This document shows positions 6,162 to 13,009 of a stretch of 14,029 nt of DNA, piece by piece. Origin of the DNA: Spirochaetae bacterium HGW-Spirochaetae-9 (lineage in GTDB: Bacteria > Spirochaetota > Spirochaetia > Treponematales > Rectinemataceae); NCBI GenBank assembly GCA_002839205.1, contig PGXP01000045.1, positions 1 to 14,029 of the forward strand, in the 5' to 3' direction. Position 1 is the first letter of the stretch; each line of letters starts with the position of its first letter. The notes under the pieces were generated by a model. The model searched no databases. It was not told the origin of the DNA and saw nothing but the letters and a program-made list of their open reading frames with translations. The translations under genes and the position numbers were made by a program.

Positions 6162-7532
6162 ATGACATATCACCTCGAAACCTACGGCTGCGAAATGAAT
6201 AAGGCCGAATCGGCCGCCCTTGAATCGATACTGGTCGAACGCGGCTGGCGTTCTTCGTCCCTCGTGGAATGCGACCTCGCTATCATCAATACCTGCACGG
6301 TGCGTCTCACTGCCGAGAATAGAGCCTGGGCTCGTATATCGCTCTTTGCCGCCGAAAAAAGAAAAAGCCTGCGGAAGTTCGCCATCGTGGTGGTTGGATG
6401 CATGGCCGAACAGTACCGAGATGCCATGAAAAAGCGCGTGCCCGAGATCGATTATGTTCTCGGTACTTTTCAGAAGCAGTCGTTCGGACTGGTGCTTGAC
6501 CAGATTCAGGCAGGCACAAGCTGGGATTTGAGCGATGAGTCTCCCGCATATGTTTTTTCCAAGACTCATCACGAAGCCGGCGCCTTCCGTGCCTTCGTGC
6601 CTATAATGCATGGTTGCAACAACTTTTGTTCATACTGTATCGTGCCCTATGTTCGCGGCAGGGAGATATCCCGAAAGCCGTCCGACATCCTCGCCGAACT
6701 CGATGCCCTCGAAGCCGCAGGAGTCCGCGAGGTAAGCCTCCTCGGGCAAAACGTCAACTCCTATCGCTGGGAAGGGCCTGATGGGGTTCTGGACTTTCCG
6801 GCCCTCTTGCGGCTTATAGCAGCCTACCTGCGAAAAAAGCACGGGATGGAGAAGGGCGAACCGAAACGTGGAGGCCCTGGCGACTCCGGCGGTATTGGCT
6901 GGATTCGCTTTCTAACAAGCCATCCTAAGGATCTATCGGATGATCTCATCCGTGTCATCGCTGAGGAGCAGGTATTCTGCAGGCATATCCATCTCTGCAT
7001 CCAATCCGGTTCTGATCGAGTTCTGGGCTTGATGAACCGAAAATATACGAGAGAGTATTTTCTCGGCCTGGTGGCTGCAATGAAGTCGGCTATCCCCGGC
7101 CTGTCGCTGTCGACCGACATCCTGGTGGGATTTCCGGGTGAAACCGAGGAAGACCTGGAGGAGACACTCGATGTCATGCGAAAAGTATGCTTCGCTTACT
7201 CCTTCATGTACTATTTCAACCCGCGCGAAGGTACCCCGGCCGTGAAACTTGAGGGAAGGTTGACCGACAAGGTCAAAAAAGCTCGATTGGCCAGAGTGAT
7301 CGCTCTCCAGAAAGAGATAAGTTCCGGTTTGATGAAAGAGCGATTGGGGCTCGTCGACGAGATTCTCGTCGAAAATTCCTCGCGCCGTTCATCGAAGGAA
7401 ATGCTTGGCAGGACGGCAAGGGATGAGATGGTTGTATTCACCGCAGATCCGTCGCGGATCGGCCACTTTGCGAAGGTGAAGCTTTTGGGTATATCGGGGA
7501 ACACTTTCAGGGCGGAAGAGGTTGATGTATAG
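6162..7532 (+). CDS. miaB: tRNA-2-methylthio-N6-dimethylallyladenosine synthase (radical SAM methylthiotransferase)
   Basis: A 456-residue MiaB. It adds the 2-methylthio group to i6A37 of tRNAs that read codons starting with U, using SAM and two [4Fe-4S] clusters. The N-terminal domain has its three cluster cysteines: Cys10 (YGCEMN), Cys45 (NTCTVR) and Cys80 (VGCMAE). The radical-SAM motif is Cys152, Cys156, Cys159 in MHGCNNFCSYCIVPYVRGRE, which fits MiaB better than RimO or MtaB. A TRAM tRNA-binding domain covers about 393-456. A Gly/Lys/Glu-rich insertion of about 20 residues lies near 224-246, just before IRFLTSHPKD. I start at the ATG at 6162, where the family N-terminus (TYHLETYGC) begins; the RBS is weak, so coupling to the preceding gene is likely. 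Its last 8 bases overlap the next gene. Confidence 0.93.
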   Translation: MTYHLETYGCEMNKAESAALESILVERGWRSSSLVECDLAIINTCTVRLTAENRAWARISLFAAEKRKSLRKFAIVVVGCMAEQYRDAMKKRVPEIDYVLGTFQKQSFGLVLDQIQAGTSWDLSDESPAYVFSKTHHEAGAFRAFVPIMHGCNNFCSYCIVPYVRGREISRKPSDILAELDALEAAGVREVSLLGQNVNSYRWEGPDGVLDFPALLRLIAAYLRKKHGMEKGEPKRGGPGDSGGIGWIRFLTSHPKDLSDDLIRVIAEEQVFCRHIHLCIQSGSDRVLGLMNRKYTREYFLGLVAAMKSAIPGLSLSTDILVGFPGETEEDLEETLDVMRKVCFAYSFMYYFNPREGTPAVKLEGRLTDKVKKARLARVIALQKEISSGLMKERLGLVDEILVENSSRRSSKEMLGRTARDEMVVFTADPSRIGHFAKVKLLGISGNTFRAEEVDV

Positions 7533-8628
7533 AAAAGCGGCGATACTTCTCCTCCTCATCCTCGTCGCTTCCCAAGCATTTGCGCAATCTTCGAAGTTGC
7601 CATCCTCTCGGCCCACCATAACGGGGGAACAGACATTGGCCACTGCCAGGACCGCCATCAACAAGGTCTTGGGCGGTCAATCCTTCGCGATATACCTGGA
7701 AACCTATGCCCTCGCTCTGCCTCTTCACGATGCAATCCTTCTGTGCAAGGAGTTCCTTCCCAAGGCTCCGGCGGCAGGAAAGGCCGATCTTGCGGCTTTT
7801 TCGGGATCTTTGGCTCTTATGGCCGGACGCTTCGCGGAAGCCGCGCTTCTCTTCTCCCAAGGTTCTACAGCTGTGCCGGCTTCCGCAGGCAAGGAGGGCG
7901 TCTTCAGCCGTCCCGACCTTCTCCTCAAGGCTGCCCGCTGTCACCTGGCTGCAGGGAACTATGCCGAAGCAAAGAAACAGCTCGACAAGGTGTCCGACAC
8001 CCTGGGGGAAAAGTCATACAGGGAAGAGAAGAACATCGTCCTCTCCTGGTTCTTCATGCTCGACGGGGAAAGCGAAAAAGCATTCATGATTCTCCAACCC
8101 CTGGCGAATGGTTCCGATGATGCTGCAATTCGACGTGAAGCCCTCTTTTTGCTGTGGCTTGTGGCGTCTTTGCCGGATTTTGCCGATTTCACCGTTGCCA
8201 CTGATGGCTTGGATGCCCGAAGCCTGGAAACCCGGCTCAAGGCGGCTTATCCAGGATCCATTGAAGAGGCTTTTTCACAAAAGGATATCCTTGCCAAACC
8301 TGCAGCATGGCTGCTGTCCGGACTGTATGCATGGCCGATTCCGCAGAAAACAGAATCATGGATTGCCCAGGAGAAAGCATCAAAAATACATGATACGGAT
8401 CAGGGGAAAGGCCCCGCGACGCTGCAAGTTGGATGGTTCTCACGCAAGGAAAACGCCTCAGCCCTGGCGGGAAAACTGAATAAGCTGGGATTTCTGGTAA
8501 AAACCGACGAGCAGAAAACCAGTGATGGGGAGCTTCGATGGGCTGTGCTCGTCGATGCTACGGGCGATTGGTCGGGAACGCAGGCAAAACTCAAGGATGC
8601 AGGGTACGAATCGTATCTTCTGCCTTAA
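7525..8628 (+). CDS. Exported TPR-like protein with C-terminal SPOR domain
   Basis: A 367-residue protein with a clear Sec signal peptide (basic MYRK, hydrophobic core, predicted cleavage after SQAFA at residue 20). The middle region (about 85-215) is helical with TPR-like repeats, for example GRFAEAALLF (101-110) and LAAGNYAEAKKQLDKV (141-156). The C-terminus (about 298-366) looks like a SPOR domain: LQVGWFSRKENASALAGKL, then GELRWAVLVDATGDW and a final helix-strand KLKDAGYESYLL. SPOR domains bind peptidoglycan stripped of its peptides, so I infer an envelope protein that recognises the cell wall, perhaps in division or remodelling. I chose the ATG at 7525 over a TTG at 7522; both lie inside miaB (8-base overlap from 7525), with GGAAGAGG just upstream. 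Its TAA shares bases with the stop of the opposing gene. Confidence 0.82.
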   Translation: MYRKAAILLLLILVASQAFAQSSKLPSSRPTITGEQTLATARTAINKVLGGQSFAIYLETYALALPLHDAILLCKEFLPKAPAAGKADLAAFSGSLALMAGRFAEAALLFSQGSTAVPASAGKEGVFSRPDLLLKAARCHLAAGNYAEAKKQLDKVSDTLGEKSYREEKNIVLSWFFMLDGESEKAFMILQPLANGSDDAAIRREALFLLWLVASLPDFADFTVATDGLDARSLETRLKAAYPGSIEEAFSQKDILAKPAAWLLSGLYAWPIPQKTESWIAQEKASKIHDTDQGKGPATLQVGWFSRKENASALAGKLNKLGFLVKTDEQKTSDGELRWAVLVDATGDWSGTQAKLKDAGYESYLLP

Positions 8629-10115
8629 TGCCCAACAAAAGCGATTGTCAGATCAGGCTTGTAGAGCGGTTCTGCCGTGTCGGCCAGGATACGCGCAGGT
8701 TTCAGGACAAGACTGCCGACACGGCGGTTTTTGCCTGACCTCACATGAATTATGTAGCTGAGTCGTCCCGAAGGGATAGACGAATCATCGATGAGGCTCA
8801 GATCGAGAATGGTAGTGTCCCCCACCTGAAAAATCGAAAAATAACCTTTTGAGAATTCACCCTTCTGTTCCAGTCGGAACCTGCTTTCCGCCAGGTCGAG
8901 CCGTATGCCGTCAGCTCCAGCGTAAAATCCATCGAAATCGCCGCGCCTCAGCGTGGCTTTGGCCTTGCTGCCGTCGAAGGCTACCTGGAAAAGGCTATCT
9001 TCGGTCAGTGTCCGCATCGTCCCCTTGGCTTGTAGTGGAAAGTCTCCTGAATCGACCCGTCGGTAGACGCCATTCCAGTCTTCCCGCATTGCGAATTTTA
9101 CGATTTGCTGTGCAGTCGCCCTGACTCTCACTCTGTCGATGCCCACAAGGTCTATTCCCAGAAGGCGCAGCATTTCGGGTACGGCGCTGTTCGAAATGGG
9201 AGCATAGATACCGGCGAATGCGGCAGTGGACCTGCCCCAGTCCCACTGCTGCTGTTCTGCCTCGCTGTGGATGCTGATTTTTCTACCTTCCGCGTCGAAG
9301 GAGAGCGAGGTCGGCTGTCCCGTCGCCTCGCCTTCCTTGATCCATAATCCATCGAGGTACAACTCGAAATCCTCTGCGCGGCCCGTGAGGATGCTGCTCA
9401 TAAAGGCTTGTTCTATGTTTTCGCCCGGTATCTCGAATTTTTCCTTTCCCCAGGAATAGACAACCTTTGTCTGGTCGAGGGGTGAGGGTCCATCTGCAGC
9501 CTTCTCGAAAACTTCTATCGTCGCGAAACCGGTGTCGGACGGATCGATGATGGCGAGAGATACGCCTGATTCTGAAAATACGCTGTCGTAGGCTTCTGGC
9601 CCGCGGGGGAGTCGCTTGAAGATGGTGAGCGTTTGCCTGTTGACCTCGTCGACGCCAAAACAGAGAAGTTCGAGGCTGCCGTCGCCCAGGAGGTCTCTAG
9701 GCTGGACGACGATGGTATTGGGTTTTACAGCCAGGGTTCCGCCCTTCCAGAGTCGGATGTAACTCCCTGTAGTCGGCTGGAAATCGGCGATGACGATCGA
9801 AAGTTTCCCGTCATCGGAGCTTGAGGGCTTCACGGTGAGCACCTGTTCCAGATCCTCATCCTCATCGAGATTCATGTCGATGGCATCGAGGAATGTCTCA
9901 TCCCATTCAGGATGAATCTTCGCATGCTGTGAAGCAGAATACAGATCGCCTGAGGTATCTGAGTCGGTGGGAACCGAGGTCAATTCCACAACCCTTCCGG
10001 CGACGGGCAGGCTCGCCTTAAGGTTATCCTGCTGCATCTTTGCGTAAAAGATGACAAAAAATACAAAGGCGAGGAGGAATGCGATGCTCGACAGGGTTTT
10101 TATCGCTTTTTTCAT
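8625..10115 (-). CDS. Pallilysin (TP0751)-related membrane-anchored protein with FG-GAP-like N-terminal region; no HEXXH
   Basis: A 496-residue protein with an N-terminal hydrophobic anchor (about 10-25, after MKKAIK) and no lipobox Cys, so it is either a signal anchor or cleaved just after the hydrophobic stretch. Residues about 75-205 have acidic DMNLDEDEDLEQV (80-92) and DLLGDGSLEL (141-150), resembling the calcium-binding repeats of FG-GAP/VCBS propeller proteins. Residues about 245-355 resemble T. pallidum pallilysin as I recall it: GLWI (256-259), FDAEGRKISIHS, RVRVRA (328-333) and DWNGVYRR (346-353). The HEVIH that I recall in pallilysin aligns with GIDRV (325-329) here, so metalloprotease activity is not supported. 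The remaining about 140 residues are probably beta-rich. The start is uncertain: ATG 10115 fits a signal sequence, ATG 10130 is possible, and neither has a good RBS. Surface exposure and host or matrix binding are family-based inference only. Confidence 0.65.
   Translation of the reverse strand: MKKAIKTLSSIAFLLAFVFFVIFYAKMQQDNLKASLPVAGRVVELTSVPTDSDTSGDLYSASQHAKIHPEWDETFLDAIDMNLDEDEDLEQVLTVKPSSSDDGKLSIVIADFQPTTGSYIRLWKGGTLAVKPNTIVVQPRDLLGDGSLELLCFGVDEVNRQTLTIFKRLPRGPEAYDSVFSESGVSLAIIDPSDTGFATIEVFEKAADGPSPLDQTKVVYSWGKEKFEIPGENIEQAFMSSILTGRAEDFELYLDGLWIKEGEATGQPTSLSFDAEGRKISIHSEAEQQQWDWGRSTAAFAGIYAPISNSAVPEMLRLLGIDLVGIDRVRVRATAQQIVKFAMREDWNGVYRRVDSGDFPLQAKGTMRTLTEDSLFQVAFDGSKAKATLRRGDFDGFYAGADGIRLDLAESRFRLEQKGEFSKGYFSIFQVGDTTILDLSLIDDSSIPSGRLSYIIHVRSGKNRRVGSLVLKPARILADTAEPLYKPDLTIAFVGH
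8672..8732 (+). terminator. Candidate intragenic rho-independent terminator for the six-gene run
   Basis: GCCGTGTCGG (8674-8683) is exactly complementary to CCGACACGGC (8716-8725). A wobble and a C-G pair extend the stem to 12 bp, followed by TTTTT (8728-8732). The loop is 32 bases, longer than usual. It stands about 45 bases past the TAA of the SPOR gene but inside the coding region of the opposing pallilysin-like gene, where it must also encode residues near that protein's C-terminus. Confidence 0.6.
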
Positions 10116-10125
10116 CTGCTGACCA

Positions 10126-10201
10126 GGCATGTTGTACCATGATGCCGTCACAAGGCACAAGCGCGAAAGGGTGGCAGGAAACCCTGAGGCATGGTACCAT
10201 G
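10126..10201. repeat. Pair of near-identical dyad motifs between divergent genes
   Basis: GGCATGTTGTACCATG (10126-10141) and GGCATGGTACCATG (10188-10201) share GGCATG and GTACCATG, differing by two extra T in the first. The second contains the perfect 12-bp palindrome CATGGTACCATG (10190-10201). They flank the start regions of the pallilysin-like gene (-) and the histidine kinase (+). No convincing -35/-10 pair is visible in this 98-base region, so their role as operator sites is a guess. Confidence 0.4.
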
Positions 10202-10213
10202 GCTCAGGTAACC

Positions 10214-11608
10214 ATGAAGACTGTAAGGAACAAATCGACCCGCATTCTGCTTTTCTCGTCGGCCTTTGTCCTTTTGGTCGCCGTCAGCCTCCTCTGGGTC
10301 GTCACGATCCGGGAAACCGAACGCAGGGATCTTCTCCTCGAATATGAAGCCTTCCGTGCATCCTCTGCCGTTGTCGACGAATACAGGAAAGACCCCTCCT
10401 TCATCCCCGACGACGACAAGCGAATCATCGGTTTCGGCTTCTACCGACTGGATGGCAGCTCCTCTCTGCGCTACGGTTCGGCGCCTGAAGCGGTTCCGAT
10501 GCAGGATCTGCTCTTCGCGCGGAATCAGGAGAGCAGGGCAACCGGCCTCCCCGGGAGCGTATCGGTGGCTTTTGCCGACAACAAGAAGTCGATACGGCTT
10601 ATCCGCTATTCAGGTCTGCAGAATCCCGCGAGGATGATGAATCCCGGTGGAGCCGTCTTGGGCCAGGGTATGGGCATGGGAAAGGGCAGACAGGCGCAGC
10701 CTCAGGCCCAGATACCCGAATTCTTGACATCGGGAGAACTTATACTGCTCGGTGGAACCTATTTTATCTGGATGGAATACGCCGCGGATGGTCTGGATGG
10801 CGAGAGGCTGCAGTTCTTTCTCGTGGCTGCTCTGATCTCGGCAGCCCTCCTCGGCCTCTACATCCTCCTGGTTTTCGTTTTCCGGCACAACGAAGACTTG
10901 CTGAAGAGGGAAACCGAAATGAGGGAGCTTGTCCAGCTTGGGGAAGCCGCGCGAACCCTCGTTCACGAGATAAAGAATCCTTTGGGAATCATGCGTATAC
11001 AGACTGCCAGAATAAGGCGGGCAACGCCCCAGTTGGCGGAATCCGCCGATATCATCGAAGGCGAGATAATGAGGCTTTCGGGGCTGGCGGACAGGATTCG
11101 CGAATTTCTCAAGCCAGGTCAGGCCCGCCGCGATCCAGTAGACTTGCAGTCATTCCTGGTATCCTACTGTAATCGCTATAAAGACCTTGGCGATTCGGGG
11201 ATAGAGCTTGTTCTGGATTTCGCTGTTTCCGGGAGCGCCATTGTCAGCGCCGATGCCGAAAAGCTCGGCATAGCCCTGGATAATCTTATCCGCAACGCTA
11301 TAGAAGCCGTGGAAATCCTGCCCGCCGGAGAGCGCCAAATTGCACTACGTCTTTTTAGAAGAGAGGGTTCCTGGATCATTTCCGTCATCGATTCGGGACG
11401 AGGCATCCCTGCCGAAATTCTCAAGCGCATCTTTGATCCTTTTTTCACGACAAAGGAAAAGGGCAGCGGCATAGGCCTTTCGCTCGCAAAGCGACTCGTG
11501 GAATCCTTCGGTGGAAGCCTCGCCTACGAAGGCACCGATGGGGGAGGAGCCGTGTTTTCCATCGGCTTAAAGGAAGAAAAGGCGCGCACGGTACCGACAC
11601 CGTCCTGA
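10214..11608 (+). CDS. Membrane-bound sensor histidine kinase (orphan in this window)
   Basis: A 464-residue inner-membrane histidine kinase. Transmembrane segment 1 spans about 11-32, an extracytoplasmic sensor about 33-198, and transmembrane segment 2 about 200-223 (FFLVAALISAALLGLYILLVFVF). The DHp helix carries the phospho-acceptor His251 in LVHEIKNPLG, the NtrB/ZraS-like form of the H-box. The ATPase domain is complete: N-box DNLIRNAIEA, G1 DSGRGIP, F-box FDPFFTTKEKG and G2 GSGIGLSLAKRL. No PAS or HAMP domain is evident. The sensor has an unusual Met/Gly/Gln-rich stretch at 141-166. The start is uncertain: ATG 10214 has AGGT 4 bases upstream; ATG 10199 (GAGG 10 bases upstream) would add MAQVT, and an open frame from 10079 would overlap the divergent gene. 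No response regulator adjoins; the 3' neighbour is convergent. Confidence 0.88.
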   Translation: MKTVRNKSTRILLFSSAFVLLVAVSLLWVVTIRETERRDLLLEYEAFRASSAVVDEYRKDPSFIPDDDKRIIGFGFYRLDGSSSLRYGSAPEAVPMQDLLFARNQESRATGLPGSVSVAFADNKKSIRLIRYSGLQNPARMMNPGGAVLGQGMGMGKGRQAQPQAQIPEFLTSGELILLGGTYFIWMEYAADGLDGERLQFFLVAALISAALLGLYILLVFVFRHNEDLLKRETEMRELVQLGEAARTLVHEIKNPLGIMRIQTARIRRATPQLAESADIIEGEIMRLSGLADRIREFLKPGQARRDPVDLQSFLVSYCNRYKDLGDSGIELVLDFAVSGSAIVSADAEKLGIALDNLIRNAIEAVEILPAGERQIALRLFRREGSWIISVIDSGRGIPAEILKRIFDPFFTTKEKGSGIGLSLAKRLVESFGGSLAYEGTDGGGAVFSIGLKEEKARTVPTPS

Positions 11609-11609
11609 A

Positions 11610-12809
11610 TTAGAGCCTTCCCAGCACCCGACCAAGTATCCCTATTGCCTCGCTCAGCTCAGCCTCAGTTATGACGAGGGGCGGGGCAAAGCGGATAATG
11701 TTGCCGTGGGTCTGCTTGGCCAGCAGCCCCTCGTCCCTCAGCGCCATGCAAACATCCCAAGCCTGGAATCCTTCCTCAAAGACGACGGCATTGAGAAGCC
11801 CCTTTCCGCGCACCAGCCTCACTTTTGCGCAGGGGATGGCCGAAACTTCCTTGCGGAACAACTCGCCAAGGTAATCGGCGTTTTTCTCCAGCTTTTCGTC
11901 CTCCAGCACTTCGATGGCGGCGATGCCCACGGCGCTGGCGAGGGGATTCCCTCCAAAGGTGGAGCCGTGGGTTCCGGGCGTGAATACGTCCATGACTGTT
12001 TTATCGGCCACAATGGCGGATATTGGCATGATGCCCCCGCCGAGCGCCTTGCCGAGGCACATGATATCGGGACGCGCGTCTTCATGCTGCCAGGCGAAAC
12101 GCCTGCCTGTACGGCAGAATCCCGTCTGAATCTCGTCGAAAATCAGGAGGATGCCATGCCGGCTGCATATCTTTCTCAGCCTGGCCAGATAGCCTTCGGG
12201 AGGAACGACGACGCCGGCCTCACCTTGGATGGGCTCCACAATGATGGCGACAGTATTTTCGTCGATTGCCGCATCGACAGCTCCTGCGTCGGCATAGGGC
12301 ACTTTCACGAAGCCCGGCACATAGGGGCCATACCCCACCAATGAATCGGGATCGCTAGACATTGAAATCGCAGCCAGCGTACGACCGTGAAAATTGCCTT
12401 CGGCACAGATGACAGTCTGTTTGCCGTTAGGAACCCCTCGCTTCTCAGTGCCCCATCGGCGTGCCGCTTTGAGGGCTGTCTCGACCGCTTCCGCGCCCGT
12501 ATTCATCGGCAGGGCAGCCTCAAATCCCGTATATTCGCAGAGCTTTTTGAGAAACAAGCCCATCTTGTCGTTATGAAAAGCCCTTGAGGTGAGGGTAACC
12601 CTCTCCAGTTGGTCCTTGACCGCTTTGATGACATGCGGGTGCAAATGGCCCTGGTTCACCGCCGAATAGGCAGAGAGAAAATCGAAATAGGTCTTGCCCT
12701 CGGGATCTTTAACCATGCAACCTTTGGCCTCCGAGATGACAACAGGGAGAGGATGATAATTGTGAGCACCGAAGGAATCATCCAGGGCGATGTAGTCCTG
12801 GGACTTCAT
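11610..12809 (-). CDS. rocD: Ornithine aminotransferase (ornithine-oxo-acid transaminase)
   Basis: A 399-residue class III PLP aminotransferase of normal length. It transfers the delta-amino group of ornithine to 2-oxoglutarate, giving glutamate-5-semialdehyde (which cyclises to pyrroline-5-carboxylate) and glutamate, linking arginine/ornithine to proline and glutamate. Family-specific stretches are GAHNYHPLPVV (14-24), MNTGAEAVETALK (102-114), EGNFHGRTLA (137-146), VEPIQGEAGVVVP (191-203), FDEIQTGFCRTG (224-235, Asp225 holding the PLP ring) and the Schiff-base Lys254 in CLGKALGGG. The ornithine-type N-terminus separates it from acetylornithine and GABA aminotransferases. RBS GAGGAGG (12817-12823) lies 7 bases before the ATG. 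Its TAA is separated by one base from the stop of the convergent kinase gene; no terminator is seen between them. Confidence 0.95.
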   Translation of the reverse strand: MKSQDYIALDDSFGAHNYHPLPVVISEAKGCMVKDPEGKTYFDFLSAYSAVNQGHLHPHVIKAVKDQLERVTLTSRAFHNDKMGLFLKKLCEYTGFEAALPMNTGAEAVETALKAARRWGTEKRGVPNGKQTVICAEGNFHGRTLAAISMSSDPDSLVGYGPYVPGFVKVPYADAGAVDAAIDENTVAIIVEPIQGEAGVVVPPEGYLARLRKICSRHGILLIFDEIQTGFCRTGRRFAWQHEDARPDIMCLGKALGGGIMPISAIVADKTVMDVFTPGTHGSTFGGNPLASAVGIAAIEVLEDEKLEKNADYLGELFRKEVSAIPCAKVRLVRGKGLLNAVVFEEGFQAWDVCMALRDEGLLAKQTHGNIIRFAPPLVITEAELSEAIGILGRVLGRL

Positions 12810-13009
12810 GGAAGAGCCTCCTCTATGATTCTTGCTCTCGAATTGCTGGCCTGGGCGATGAATGCCTCAGAGAATCTGAGTGTACACCGCTCCTGGGAAG
12901 TACGCCAGAGGTAAAATGATAAATCATAATACTATAGATAATTATAGAGTATCAGTGCATAATAATACAGGAAGATTTTGGGGTAGGCCGATCGGCCTAT
13001 GCCACCTCG
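12810..13009. promoter_or_regulatory. 200-base AT-rich intergenic region upstream of ornithine aminotransferase, with candidate -10 and small dyads
   Basis: The part next to rocD holds its RBS and a perfect 6-bp inverted repeat CTCAGA/TCTGAG (12866-12871 and 12875-12880, 3-base spacer). Bases about 12911-12970 are strongly AT-rich, unlike the flanking genes. There the minus strand has TATAAT (12941-12946), the best -10 candidate for rocD, but with only a poor -35. A small dyad CTATA/TATAG (12932-12936, 12943-12947) overlaps that -10, and ATGAT/ATCAT (12916-12920, 12923-12927) lies just downstream. I see no gene here. Confidence 0.4.
12984..12999. repeat. Perfect 16-bp palindrome just downstream of D-Ala-D-Ala ligase
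   Basis: TAGGCCGATCGGCCTA is its own reverse complement and lies 10 bases past the TAA of the minus-strand ligase gene. Read as RNA it would make a 6-bp stem with a GATC loop. On the ligase strand it is followed by CCCCAAAA and not by a T-tract, so it is not a standard terminator; it could be a protein-binding site or a non-canonical 3'-end hairpin. Confidence 0.5.

Noticed and set aside
8625..10115. Zinc metalloprotease, as claimed for pallilysin
   Set aside because: No HEXXH occurs in the protein; the aligned position reads GIDRV.
11588..11603. Hairpin ACGGT/ACCGT near the end of the kinase gene as a terminator for ornithine aminotransferase
   Set aside because: The stem is only 5 bp and is followed by GCGCGCC before the T-rich stretch, so it is not a convincing rho-independent terminator.
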